Positions 48,838-60,615 are shown, counted from the first letter of the stretch. The stretch: DNA of 64,000 nt from Laguncularia racemosa (GCA_037954665.1 JBBMOL010000022.1:7316001-7380000); one strand, 5' to 3'. The notes: generated from the letters alone by a model not told the origin. Numbers and translations: made by a program.

Positions 48838-51800
48838 CAGGTTGTTATAGTTTACTTTTGATTAAATTATATTAGACTTTAATTTATCTAGAAAATTTTA
48901 GAGTTATGTATATTATCAAATAAATAAAGATATTTTAGTATGATAATTGAAAAACTGATGAATCATTTTATATTTTGGAGATATGAAAATATTTGTGGTT
49001 TCAGACAAGTTATGAGCCTTATCATATCATTATTTAAGAATGACATGTGGCAAATTATAACATCCTGAGTTTTAGGGCATTCCTATAAACTATTCTAATT
49101 ATTGAGTTAATTTCACTATGCTTATTAGTTTTGGCTATGTTCATGTTTGTCATATTTTTTTTCATTTTAAGTTCGATGTTTGCAATCTTATAATTGTTTT
49201 AAAGGTTTTCAAGTGTATTTTCACATGGAGGGATCATTTTCATCAAATTGAGATGCACAATTTGGGTTAAAAGTTAGGACGCTTCTAGTTGTTGGGCCTT
49301 TGGGACCCATTTTGAGGCTTTTAGGCTTCCTTTGGCCATAAACTTAATAAAACTAATCCTAATCAATTTCCAATTTCAATTAGCCTTTATTTTGTGTTTT
49401 TAATGTGGATTATCTACTAAAAATTATTATAGTTGTGATATTTCGCATCTCTGAACATAAACTTGCAAATTAAAGCTCAAAACAACATTCCTTAATTAGA
49501 TAAAATGTTATGACAAGCCATAAAATTTAGTTAAATTGACCTGTAAAGTTTATTTCTCAAAAATAAAGTTTATAATAGTTTTATTTTGCTAAAACTATAA
49601 GCTATTCAATATAGTTGGTTATTTAATAGGAACACCAAAATTTGAGCTTCAAAAAGTAAAAGACCTTAGAAATAAATTACCAAACTTACAAAGTTAATAG
49701 TGTGTAGAATAAGATGATATTTAAAGTATATGAATATTTACTAAACATACACATTAAATATATATGTACACATGTATTGTTATTTTCATATAAATGTAGG
49801 CAATTTATACTCTAAATCAATAGATTTACTAGAGTATGTTCAATAAATTGCAAATTTTGATTTGTTATAGGCGTGGAAATAGATGAATAACACCAAACGG
49901 AGTGATTGGGTTTACCTTACAATATGTTGATGCATAACATGGAATTGAGTGAGTTCAAAACATATCCTACAATGTTACATTTATTAAATTATTATAAAAT
50001 AGGTCGTTATAGTTTACTTTTGATTAAATTATATTAGATTTTAATTTATCTAGAAAATTTTGGAGTTATGTATATTATCAAATAAATAAAGATATTTTAG
50101 TATAATAATTGAAAAACTGATGAATCATTTTATATTTTGGAGATATGAAAATATTTGTAGTTTTAGACAAGTTATAAGCCTTATCATGTCATTATTTAAA
50201 AATGACATGTAGTTATAACATCCTGAGTTTTAGGGCACTCCTATGAACAATTCTAATTATTGATTTAATTTCACTATGCTTATTAGTTTTGGCTATGTTC
50301 GTGTTTGTCATATTTTTTTCATTTTAAGTTCGATGTTTGCATTCTTATAATTGTTTTAAAGGTTTTCAAGTGTATTTTCACATGATGGGATCATTTTGGT
50401 CAAATTGAGATGCACAATTTGGCTTAAAAGTTGAGGCTTTTAGCCTTCCTTTGGCCATAAACTTAATAAAACTAATCCTAATCAATTTCCAATTTCAATT
50501 AGCCTTTATTTAGTGTATTGAATGTCGATTATCTACTAAAAATTATTATAGTTGTGATATTTCGCATCTTTGAACATAAACTTGCAAATTAAAGCTCAAA
50601 ACAACATTTCTTAATTAGATAAAATGTTATGACAAGCCATAAAATTTAGTTAAATTGACCTGTAAAGTTTATTTCTCAAAAGAAAGTTTATAATAGTTTT
50701 ATTTTGCTAAAAATATAAGCTATTCAATATAGTTGGCTATTTAATAGGAACACCAAAATTTGAGCTTCAAAAAGTAAAAGACCTCGGAAATAAATTACTG
50801 AACTTACAAAGTTAACAGTGTTTGGAATAAGATGATATTTAAAGTATATGAATATTTACTAAACATACACATTAAATATATATGTACACATTTATTGGTA
50901 TTTTTATACAAATGTAGGCATTTTATACTCTAAATCAATAGATTTACTGGAGTATGGTCATTAAATTGCAAATTTTGATTTGTTATAAGCGTAGCAGTAG
51001 ATGAATAACACTAAAGGGAATCATTTCATTTACCTTACAATATGTTGATGCATAACATGGAATTGAGGGAGTTCAAAAAATATCCTACAAGGTTACATTT
51101 ATTAAATTATTATAAAATAGGTCGTTATATTTACTTTTGATTAAATTAGATTAGATTTTAATTTATCTAGAAAATTTTAGAGTTATGTATATTATCAAAT
51201 AAATAAAGATATTTTAGTATGATAACTGAAAAACTGATGAATCATTTTATATTTTGGAGATATGGAAATATTTGCGGTTTTAGACAAGTTATGCGCCTTA
51301 TCATGTCATTATTTAAGAATGACATGTGGCAGATTATAACATCCTGAGTTTTAGGGCATTACTATAAACTATTCAAATTATCGACTTAATTTCACTATGC
51401 TTATTAGCTTTGGCTATGTTCATGTTTGCCATATTCTTTTCATTTTAAGTTCGATGTTTGCATTCTTATAATTTTTTTAAAGGTTTTCAAGTGTATTTTC
51501 ACATGGTGGGATCATTTTGGTCAAATTGAGATGCACAATTTGGGTAAAAAGTTAGGATGCTTTTGGTTGTTAGGCTTGTAGGACCCATTTTGAGGCTTTT
51601 AGGCTTCCTTTGGCCGTAAACTTAATAAAACTAATCCTAATCAATTTCGAATTTCAATTAGCCTTTATTTTGTGTTGTTAATGGATTATCTACTAAAAAT
51701 TATTATAGTTGTGATATTTCATATCTCTGAACATAAACTTGCAAATTAAAGCTCAAAACAACATTCCTTAACTTGATGAAATGTTATGACAAGCCATAAA

Positions 51801-52275
51801 ATTTAGTTAAATTAACCTGTAAAGTTTATTTCTCAAAATAAAGTTATATTAGTTTTATTTTGCTAAAAATATAAGCTACTCAATATAGTTGGCTATTTAA
51901 TCGGAACACCAAAATTTGAGCTTCAAAAAGTAAAAGACCTTAGAAATAAATTACCGAACTTACAAAGTTAATAGTGTATGGAATAAGATGATATTTAAAG
52001 TATATGAATATTTACTAAACATACACATTAAATATATATGTACACTTGTATTGGTATTTTTATATAAATGTAGGCAATTTATACTCTAAATCAATAGATT
52101 TACTGGAGTATGGTCATTAAATTGCAAATTTTGATTTGTTATAGGTGTGGCAGTAGATGAATAACACCAAAGGGAGTCATTTGGTTTACCTTACAATATG
52201 TTGATGCATAACATGGAATTGAGTGAGTTCAAAACATATCCTACAACATTACATTTATTAAATTATTATTATAAA
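48838..52275. repeat. Tandem array of three units of about 1.1-1.2 kb
   Basis: The block starting TTATAGTTTACTTTTGATT occurs at about 48843, 50004 and (with one base lost) 51123. Each unit contains the same ordered blocks (AACATCCTGAGTTTTAGGGC, GGTTTTCAAGTGTATTTTCACA, CAAAATTTGAGCTTC, ACATGGAATTGAG) and ends near CATTTATTAAATTATTATAAAAT. Differences are scattered substitutions and small indels. No coding sequence. The AACATCCTGAGTTTTAGGGC block resembles an LTR start, so the units may derive from repeated LTR-LTR recombination. Confidence 0.9.
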
Positions 52276-52587
52276 ATTAGCCTTCAAAACCCATTTGTTT
52301 GTAAACGTATCTAGCATTTTGAATTGGGTGGCAATAAGACCACTTACCAGCTAGCCACTTAAACCAAGTCAATGATTGTTTTGGAGGTCGCTATTTGTCT
52401 ATTTAATAGCAAAGACTGGCAACAACTAATGGACACATAATTTAAGTGTATAAAAATTAAGTCATGGTGGTGGAACTTTTAGGCAATGCCACAAATCATT
52501 AGACTAAATTAACATAACACAGCTGAAAGATTCAAGGCATTACAGCATTACTGTGATTAACCCACATGTATATATATATATATATAT

Positions 52588-52951
52588 TAATGCAGGCATC
52601 ATAGCTGACACGGGTTGATTAGGCGTGTCTTTTACAAGGCACGGTCGTATAATGTGTCTGGAAGCTCCCAGAAACATATATGGCCTGATACACGGCCAAA
52701 AGGCACGGCTGTGTTACAGGATCATAAATATTGAGATATTTGTTCTGTGATTTGTTATGTAAATATGGTATATAAATATGACATATATATCTTGTATTTT
52801 ATTTTTCGGTAAAAGAGGATTTGTTTTCCTAGTTTGTAGGATTTGGTTGCTTGGAAAAGATATCCTCCTGCTGTATATATTTGGATGTGAGTTATAGAAA
52901 AAGCATAGGAGGGAAAAGAGTCCTCTTGATCCCATGGTTTGTTAATTTTCA
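52588..52951 (+). repeat. 5' LTR of the copia element (364 bp)
   Basis: It starts TAATGCAGGCATCATAGC (an original TG probably mutated to TA) and ends TTTTCA just before the PBS. The GC-rich word array is at 52608-52712 and the TATA box (GTATATAAATA) at 52769-52777. Its first part matches the gypsy LTR ending at 3138 and the U3 array of 24617-25521. Confidence 0.8.
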
Positions 52952-52964
52952 TAGTATCAGAGCC
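52952..52964 (+). other. Primer-binding site, tRNA-iMet type (one mismatch)
   Basis: TAGTATCAGAGCC directly after the LTR, with one G-to-A change from TGGTATCAGAGC. Confidence 0.85.
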
Positions 52965-52981
52965 ATTGTAGACACAAAACA

Positions 52982-53552
52982 ATGGTTGGATCACAAACAA
53001 GTGAGGTCAAGGAAGAAATACTTCCTCGAAAGAAAACAATCTCTCCTTATGATGAATTACTTTGGAAAAATGAAGCAAATATGGGATGAACTAGTAAACT
53101 ATGATCAGATTCCATCGTGTAAGTGCAGTATGTGTACGTGCAATCTCGCAGCAGAATTTGAAAAGAAAAGAGAGGAAGAACGAGTTCATGCTTTGCTCAT
53201 GGGGTTGGACGAAAATATCTATGGCACAGTGAGGAGTAATATCTTAGCCCAAGATCCACTTCCTAATGTTAATCGGGCATATTCCATGCTAATTGCTGAG
53301 CAAAGGGTTAAGACCATAACCCGAACTAAAGAGGAGAGGCATGACGTCATGGCGTTTGCAATGAGAGGAAAAGGAGAAACAAGAAACAAAAGTAGGCTAT
53401 ATTGTACCCACTGCGAACGTACAGGACATGAAGCAGATAATTGCTTTGCTCTCCTTGGATATCCTGAGTGGTGGGGTGATCGACCAAAGGGAAATGGAAG
53501 GAGTATAAGGCGAGGACGAGGCTTCAACAGCACTCAACAGCGTCAAAATTAG
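52982..53552 (+). pseudogene. copia gag, internally deleted and frameshifted
   Basis: A possible start ATG at 52982 (MVGSQTSEVKEEILP) is in a different frame from the main body, which is open up to 53552: YFGKMKQIWDELVNYDQIPSCKCSMC ... RVHALLMGLDENIYGTVRSNIL, then a zinc knuckle CTHCERTGHEADNC and the basic tail RRGRGFNSTQQ. The first half of the UBN2-type gag domain is missing between SPYDE and YFGKMK. The frame ends at TAG (53550). Confidence 0.85.
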
Positions 53553-54415
53553 GCAAGCTTTAGATGAGGGCGTGAAACAGCAAAGGCAAATAACTTGTCC
53601 AGCAGCAGCACTTGCGTGAAGGACAAAAGACCTGTAGTGACAACAGCGGCTGAGAATGATATAAAGGCAAATCTCGATCTCGATCAGGAGCAGTGGTCCT
53701 CGTTGATGAAGCTAATCAATAGTCAGAAAAACACTACTGGAACACTGAGTGGTAAGCTCTCCAATTGGATAATTGATACAAGGGCTTCGCATCACATGAC
53801 GGGAAGTATGCACGGAATGAAGAGAGTGTGAAATATCGATCTATGTTCTATTGGACTTCAGGATGGGAGCAAGACTATGGCAATGAAGGAAGGACAACTT
53901 GTCCTTGATGGAGATTTGTGTATCACGAATGTTCTCTTTGTTCCTAGACTAGAATGCAATTTGATTTCGGTATCGCAACTTGTTGATTCATCTAAATGTT
54001 TTGTCTATTTCACCAATTCCATGTGTGTAATGCAGGACCCCACTTCGAGGATACTGATTGGTGTGGGTGAAAGACAGGATGGACTCTACTACTACAAGGG
54101 AGTGCCACGAGTTCAAGCAATGAAGATTGAAAGTGAAGGGAGTTTGGAGATATGGCATCAGCGGTTGGGACATCCGTCAGTAAAAGTGACCAAGTTAGTG
54201 TCTAGTGTGAGTCATAATAAAGACAACGATAGCAAGAATAAATGTTGTGATATTTGTTTACGAGCAAAATAATCTAGAGATTCATTTCCTGTTAGTCATC
54301 ATCATGCTTTTGATATATTTGAACTTATACACTACTATTTGTGGGGTCGTTACCGGATTTTGTCCTCATGTGATGCTTCATATATTTTTTACTGTGGTAG
54401 ATGATTTTTCCCTTG
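53553..54415 (+). pseudogene. copia protease and GAG-pre-integrase fragment
   Basis: It is in the same frame as the gag body, with stops near 53565 and at 53829. The protease motif is present as WIIDTRASHHMTG, where the catalytic Asp-Thr-Gly has become Asp-Thr-Arg, which should abolish activity. The pre-integrase region follows with LEIWHQRLGHPS (His pair) and CCDICLRAK (Cys pair), completing the integrase HHCC finger. After the stop at 54270-54272, integrase core sequence continues briefly (FDIFELIHYYLWG) and shifts frame before FTVVDDFS, then ends. Confidence 0.88.
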
Positions 54416-54436
54416 TCAGCTATGATGCCCGCATCA

Positions 54437-54633
54437 ATATTTACATAACAAATCACAGAACAAATATCTCAATATTTCTTGCCATGTATCAAGCCGTGTA
54501 TGTTTCTAGGAGCTTCCTGACACAACACACGACCGTGCCTTCTAGCCGTGTATGTTTCTAGGAGCTTCTAGACACATTACATGGCCGTGCCTTGTAAAAC
54601 ACACGCCCAATCAACCCGTGTCAGCTACGATGC
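54437..54633 (-). repeat. Inverted copy of the copia LTR U3 end
   Basis: The reverse complement matches 52588-52770 block by block: TGATGCAAGCATCGTAGCTGACACGGG start, GGCGTGT, AAGGCACGG, AGAAACATACACGG and the ATATTGAGATATTTGTTCTGTG segment. A short extra copy of the LTR tip (CAGCTATGATGCCCGCATCA) lies at 54418-54437, directly before it. Confidence 0.85.
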
Positions 54634-54640
54634 TTGCATC

Positions 54641-54691
54641 AATAATATATATATATATATATATATAGGGAGAGAGAGAGAGAGAGAGAGT
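54641..54691. repeat. (TA)n(GA)n microsatellite
   Basis: TA repeats (54646-54667) run into GA repeats (54670-54690) next to the inverted LTR end. Confidence 0.93.
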
Positions 54692-56696
54692 TTTGGTGGT
54701 GTGGAAAAGAAAAACCACCCCATCGAATTGCTTTGAACAAAATGAAAGGAAAATTATGAGCATTCACCAATCTACAAAAAATTGACAAAATAGAGTTGAA
54801 AAAAAAAAAGTGGAAGATAGAAAAACAACACATCACACACGTCCCAAGTACATCTATGCAGCGGCCTATAGCTCCATCTATTCTTTTGTGAATAGGTGGG
54901 ATTAGTTTGCTGCCTCACACTTCACTCTCACTTCCATTCTCTTTTCAATTTCATAGCTCACACACACACATATCAACAGCAAACCAGCAAAATATAGCAG
55001 CATCCGTACTATAGTATGAATAGCAACATTAGCATGAAGGGCCCTAGTCCATGTTGTCACTTTGTCACTTCACTTCCAACACATGCATCTACCTTGTTTT
55101 GGTATTAATGTCAACCTTGATCAACACATTACCAGTCTACCATTCATCCTTCTCGTATCATAATCTAGAAGTTGAAGGAAAAACTCGGACAAACCGTAAT
55201 TTTAGTTAAACACAATCTTTCATGAAGTGGGATGGGGGTGAAGAAGCCATACATTTCGAACACTTTAGGTAAATCCATGTGGAATTAGGAAAGGTGGGCA
55301 CAGCTGTTGAGCTACTTGGTTGCTGCTTTTTTTTTGAAGGCATATCATAATTCCTAGTGTTCCTAGAAGTACAAGAAACTAAGGAAGGTGAGTTCGATAG
55401 AACTAACTCACGCTTGTGAAGTTTAGATGCACGACTTTGTGGTACATTGAAGAACTTAAGGCCTACTTGGTATTTTACTGCTACATTCAGTGTTATTAGC
55501 ATATTGAATGATTAGTCATGAAAACTTATTTATCAAAACACTACTCTATTAGAGACTTTTGTAAACAAATGGTTGGGAGTGTTGAAACCAAAGCTAATGG
55601 ATTATCGTCGGTCAAACATAAGATTTTATTTTGGAAATACGGAAGGTGTAGGTCTTATGTGAGGAGTTTGAAGTTAAAAATAAAGTTATTTTAGGTTAAA
55701 AAAAATGTGTTATAGTAATATATCTATTATGTTCTCTCTTAAAGTGTTTTAATGATAACAAAACGTACTAAATGTTTTTAATGAAGTTAATTATATTTAC
55801 AATTTGAACTAAGAGTTAGAAGATCAAATTAAGGAAAACTATGTTGTTACTCAAAAGACAAGTCAAAAGGTGTTCATTGTGAAGAATAACAGGAACTCAA
55901 AAAATAAGTCAGAAAGTATTACTATTATGAGTTCTCATAAACAAAACAACTATATATATCAACGTAAATTGGTTAACTTTCATTTTTGAAGACCCAACTC
56001 TACTTTTTGAATATATTTGGGTAACATATTCAATTCATTTCACCAAATTAGGACAAATATCCATGGGGATCTAAGTGTTTAATTTTGGAATTAAGAGATT
56101 GCATTAAATGGATCATGATTAATTTAATATATTTGATTCTACTACAAGAAGATTAGCATTTAGATAATATGTCTCATGAAAATAGGAAACATATCCATGG
56201 AAATCTGGGTGATTAATTTTGGAATTAAGAAATTCAATTAATCACGATTGCTCTAACATATCTGGTTTGCTACAACAAGATCGATATTAAAAGGATTATA
56301 TCAAAGATCACATACCTTTGTGATTTCAAGGATGAGAGAAAGAGTTCTTAGACATTCCTTAAAATTAACAGGTGATTGATTTCATCAATCAATTTTGTGT
56401 AGATAAGATATATCTTAATATAAGGATGTATCTAGACTACTTTCAATGATAAATTCAATAGAATTTTCATAACATATTATGAAGAAATCAGATTTAAGTT
56501 TCAAAATCCAGCAGATATCTAAAAATCTCTTGGGATGATTCTCAAATGTTTAAAGCAAGATCACGACAATAAACTTTCTAGTAAAAGAGAAGTTAATGAT
56601 GTAGTTGTTACATTTCTGTGTATAAATAGAAGCAAAATCAAAAGATTCAAGAGAAGCAAAAGACAATTTAAAATAGTATCAAAACTTAGACACTAA
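54692..56696. other. Non-coding DNA, possible old copia-type LTR at its right end
   Basis: No convincing gene. A degenerate direct repeat of about 140 bp occurs at 56045-56170 and 56180-56300 (ATATCCATGG.GATCT.. and TTAATTTTGGAATTAAGA). A TATA box (GTATAAATAG) at 56619-56628 and a PBS-like TAGTATCAAAACTT at 56676 suggest that 55708-56675 may be a decayed LTR; this is weak. Confidence 0.35.
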
Positions 56697-58371
56697 TGAT
56701 AGAGCCATTTTATACTCAATTTTTATAGTATGAATTGTGTTAATTTATTATTGATTTTATAGAAATCATAAGGAAATGGTACTTAATTCTATTATGGTGA
56801 TAAATCAGGTTAAATAGAGTCAAGGGTGCTAATTCAAGTAAATTAGAGAAGTCATCTACAACTTGGATCAAAGACAAGGATTTACACCGCCGGAGGAAAG
56901 TACAGGCGCGTGTAGTTGAAGTACACGGTCGTGTATTTGTCTAAAAGGAGGCACGGTTTGTAATACGGCCATGGTGAAAGCCGTGCTATACACTGCACAA
57001 GAAGGTCGAAATGTGGACAATCAATAGAGAAAGACACGGCTCGTGATCTGGCCGTGGTGGAAGCCGTGGTTGAAGACGTGGTTGAAGCCGTGGTGGAAGT
57101 TGAAATGGAAGACGTGCCATATACTAAACAAGGAGGAGAAATTGTGGAACATCGACCAGAGGATGACACGGCTTAGGATCTGGCCGTGGTAGAAGCCGTG
57201 GCACACACTGGACACGAATGAAGAATTGTAGATTATCTATAGAGGAAGGCACGGCTTGACATCTGGCCGTGGTGGAAGACGTGGCACACACTGGACACAG
57301 AAGATGATATGTGAATTATACACAGAGGAAGGCACGGCTTGACCTACGGCCGTGTTGTAGGGCGTGCCAGGCGGACGATTATTCACTCCTCGAGATTTAC
57401 ATCAAAAAGGAAAGATATTTTCGTATCTTGCTAGCAAAAGATCATCTGCCATTCCTTTAACAATATAAATAGCACTAACCCTAGAGGAGCTTTTATCATC
57501 TTGGAGACAAGAAGGAAGGAAGGAGGCAGAGCAAGGAAATCAAGAATAGAGGCTTATCATGTTTCCACTTTTAATTTTCGTTTTGATGATGAACATGTGT
57601 AGCTAAGCAACTTTTCTAACCAAAGGATCATTGAAGTTTAATTCTTCATTGATTTACTTTTATTATGTTCTTTGTTTTTAGATATTTATATATCTTTTGA
57701 ACGTTTTGTCAATATTATCGTTGTTGATTGGTATGAATTAGAGCTCTTCTACTCAATTAGCAAGTTAATATATTGTCAACTAACATGTCAAATCCGTAAT
57801 TGTTTGATAGTTCTAGTCTCGGTGACACAATAACATGTTTGATTATAAAATAGATAGTCAAATTCATGTTATGGAGGTATATGATCATGCTTAAATAGGT
57901 TATCTTATAATCTACGAGCATGAATTGGTAGTCTCTCTTGTTTTTAATGCTATTGATAGATTAAATCCTAAGAGCTTGTTTAGGGTTGTCTAATCGATAA
58001 GAGAAATAATCAAAGAGCTTGTTTTGATTATCGAGGAAGTAAGGAGAGATAGGTTGTTAGAGCTTGTTAATAACCATAACCAGTTTATCTTGAATAAAGA
58101 ATAGAAAACATTTGCATCAATGGTCAATTCCTATAATTAAACTATCTTGATTCCTTTGGCTAGGCTTTTATCAATATTCAATTTTATTATCTTGTTTCAA
58201 TATTATTTTGATTTACAAACAAAACCCCCCATTTTTCTTTTACTCTTTATTCTCTTTGAATAGAAAGATATTCAACCAATCCCTGTGGATACGACGCTAC
58301 TCACTGCTATACGCAAATCATATAATTGTCTAGGAGTAGGTTTTTATTTTTGTTGGATTCGACACCCATCA
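56697..58371 (+). repeat. 5' LTR of the Athila-like element (1675 bp)
   Basis: It starts TGATAGAGCC and ends CCCATCA just before the PBS. The U3 array of CACGG/CCGTG words is at about 56886-57370, followed by a TATA box (AATATAAATAGC, 57462-57473). U5 ends with CCCTGTGGATACGACGC and GGATTCGACACCC, typical for Athila/Tat LTRs. The partner LTR is outside the window, so the left end rests on the TGATA motif. Confidence 0.8.
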
Positions 58372-58376
58372 AATTT

Positions 58377-58394
58377 TGGCGCTGTTGTCGGGGA
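58377..58394 (+). other. Primer-binding site, tRNA-Asp type
   Basis: TGGCGCTGTTGTCGGGGA, matching the Athila-type PBS TGGCGCCGTTGCCGGGGA with two C-to-T changes. Confidence 0.9.
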
Positions 58395-58422
58395 TTGGTG
58401 TCAAATTTATTTCTATTTTTGT

Positions 58423-59919
58423 ATGACTCGTTCTTCTCATACAGGTGCACTCACTTATAATCTAGAGATTGAGAAGACTCTTAAGAGGTTGCGAAGAGAA
58501 GCTAGATCACCCCCTAGACTGAACTTGGCATCGGATTTGTCTGATTCATCCATTGATTCTGAAAAAGAAGACGATATGGCAAATCCTGAGAGAACATTAA
58601 GAGAATCGGCTGTATCGGATGTGAATCAACAACCACTTTGTATACACTATCCCGAACTAGCTGTTGAATTTGAGTTGAAATATGGTTTGATACATCTGCT
58701 ACCCACCTTTCATGGTCTTGAGAATGAAGATCCTCACAAACATTTGAAAGAGTTTCATATAGTGTGTTCTAGTATGAGGCCGCAAGGAATAACCGACGAT
58801 CAAATTAAGTTATGTGCTTTTCCATTTTCTTTAAGTAGTAAAGCTAAAGATTGGTTGTTTTATTTGCCTCCAGGTTCTATAACCACTTGGATAGATATGG
58901 TGAGGCTCTTCTTAGACAAATTTTTCCCTGCATCTAGAGCTGCTGGTATAAGAAGAGAAATTTGTGGTATCAAACAGAGGGACACCGAGACTCTTCATGA
59001 GTATTAGGAGAGGTTCAAGCAACTTTGTGCAAGCTATCCACAACATGGGATATCTGAACAACTTCTCATCCAATACTTCTATAAAGGCCTGCTTCCGATG
59101 GAGAGGAAGATGATGGATGCTGCTAGTGGAGGCGCCATAGTGAATAAAACCCCTGGTCAAGCTAGGGAATTGATCTCCATTATGGCTGCTAATTCGCAAC
59201 AATTTGGGTATAGGCATGATACATCTTCAAGGAAGGTAAATGAGGTAAGTGTTTCTAACCTTGAACATCAAATTTCTAACCTAACCTCCCTTGTGCAACA
59301 GATAGCCCTCAGAAATACACAGCAGGTGAAGGCTTGTGGAATTTGTGCTGCCCCTAATCATCCTACTAACATGTGCCCCACATTGCAAGATGACAATCAT
59401 GAGCATGTCAATGCTGTAGGAGGATTCCCAGGACAGCCGCAGAAGAAATATGATCCTTACTCGAATACTTATAATCCTGGATGGAGGGATCATCCTAACT
59501 TCAGATATGGCAATAACCCACAAAATTTCCAACAATTCTAGCCTAAGCCATCAAACCAAGTACCCCAAGCTCCTTCCACTTTAGGTATGTCTCTTGAGGA
59601 AATTGTTAAATCTCTTGCTATTAATACAAAACAATTTCAGGAGGAAACAAAGCAGAGCATTCAAAACTTGGAGAATCAGGTAAGCCAACTTGCTTCTTCT
59701 ATAAACAGGTTAGAAACTCAAGGTAAGTTACCTTCTCAAACTATTACAAATCCAAAGCAAAGCGCTAATGCAATTACCTTGAGAAGTGGAACGAAATTAT
59801 AGGGATCAAATGAGAAAGGACACCGAACTAATCTTGAGGAAGAGACTGAGAAAGAAACTGCAACTTCGAGCCAGCAGAACAATCAAATCAAAGGACCCCT
59901 CGTTGAACCACCATAGGTC
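58423..59919 (+). pseudogene. Athila gag with four in-frame TAG stops
   Basis: The start is taken at ATG 58423 (MTRSSHTGALTYNLEIEKTL), 29 bases after the PBS; the frame is also open further upstream into the LTR, but that is not expected to be coding. The gag core has FHGLENEDPHKHLKEFHIVC, FPFSLSSKAKDWLFYLPPGSI and FLDKFFPASRAAGIRREI. A CCHC-like knuckle (CGICAAPNHPTNMC) and a coiled-coil segment (IQNLENQVSQLASSINRLE) follow. Stops are at 59005 (Trp TGG to TAG expected), 59539, 59800 and 59914 (Gln CAG to TAG likely), all in one frame with no shift. Confidence 0.92.
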
Positions 59920-60615
59920 ATGATAACAGCACCTCCTTTTCCCTCTAGATTAGCGAAAACCAAGAATGAAGCTGAAGAAAAAGAGATTCTTGAAACTTTT
60001 CGCAAAGTTGAGGTAAATATTCCTTTGTTGGATGCAATTAAGCAAGTACCTCGTTATGCTAAATTTCTCAAAGAATTGTGCACTAACAAAAGAAAGCTGA
60101 AAGGTAATGAAAAGATTAATGTGGGTAAGAATGTTTCAGCTATTCTTCAGAAGAAGCTTCCTCCTAAATGTAAGGATCCAGGTATGTTTACTATTCCTTG
60201 CAAAATAGGTAGTCTTGGAATCGCTAAAGCTATGTGTGATTTAGGAGCTTCAATTAATGTTATGCCTTTGTCTGTTTATCAATGTTTGAATGTTGGTCCC
60301 TTGAAGGAAACAGGTGTTATTGTTCAACTTGCTGATAGGTCCAATGTTTATCCTGAGGGAGTTCTAGAAGATGTTTTAGTACAAGTTAATGGGTTGGTTT
60401 TCCCTGCAGATTTTTACGTGCTTGACATGGAGAATGATGATTCTCGTAATTCATCAATGATATTATTAGGAAGACCATTTCTTAAGACATCCAGAATGAA
60501 AATTGATGTACATGACGGTAACCTCACTATGGAATTTGATGGTGAAGTGATTAAATTTAACATTTATGATGCCATGAAATATCCTAGTGATATCTCTCCT
60601 ATTTGCAGGACATGA
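59920..60615 (+). pseudogene. Athila aspartic protease region
   Basis: Continuous with the gag frame after the last TAG. It includes PPFPSRLAKTK, the conserved LLDAIKQVPRYAKFLKELCTNKR block and the protease with catalytic Asp in CDLGASINVMPLSVYQCL (DLG, the usual Athila variant of DSG/DTG) and LLGRPFLKT. It ends at 60615. The next domain is in the -1 frame with a 13-base overlap, either a one-base indel or, less likely, programmed frameshifting; I see no obvious slippery heptamer. Confidence 0.9.

Larger units (their letters stand above)
52588..54633 (+). mobile_element. Truncated Ty1/copia element bounded by inverted LTR pieces
   Basis: A plus-strand 5' LTR (52588-52951) and tRNA-iMet-type PBS are followed by copia gag, protease and a pre-integrase zinc-binding region. 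The coding part breaks off in the integrase core near 54405-54415. The sequence then runs into 54437-54633, which is the reverse complement of the first 180 bp or so of the LTR. RT, RNase H and most of integrase are absent. Confidence 0.85.

Noticed and set aside
55206..55502. Minus-strand ORF of 98 codons with two CxxC-like cysteines
   Set aside because: No recognisable domain, no homologous neighbour, composition not convincing; likely chance.
56882..57215. Minus ORFs with TTASTTSSTTAS-like repeats or HGF repeats
   Set aside because: They are translations of the U3 inverted-word array.
60603..60615. Programmed -1 frameshift between protease and RT
   Set aside because: No slippery heptamer or downstream structure seen, Athila gag-pol is usually one frame, and the copy has other lesions; an indel is simpler.
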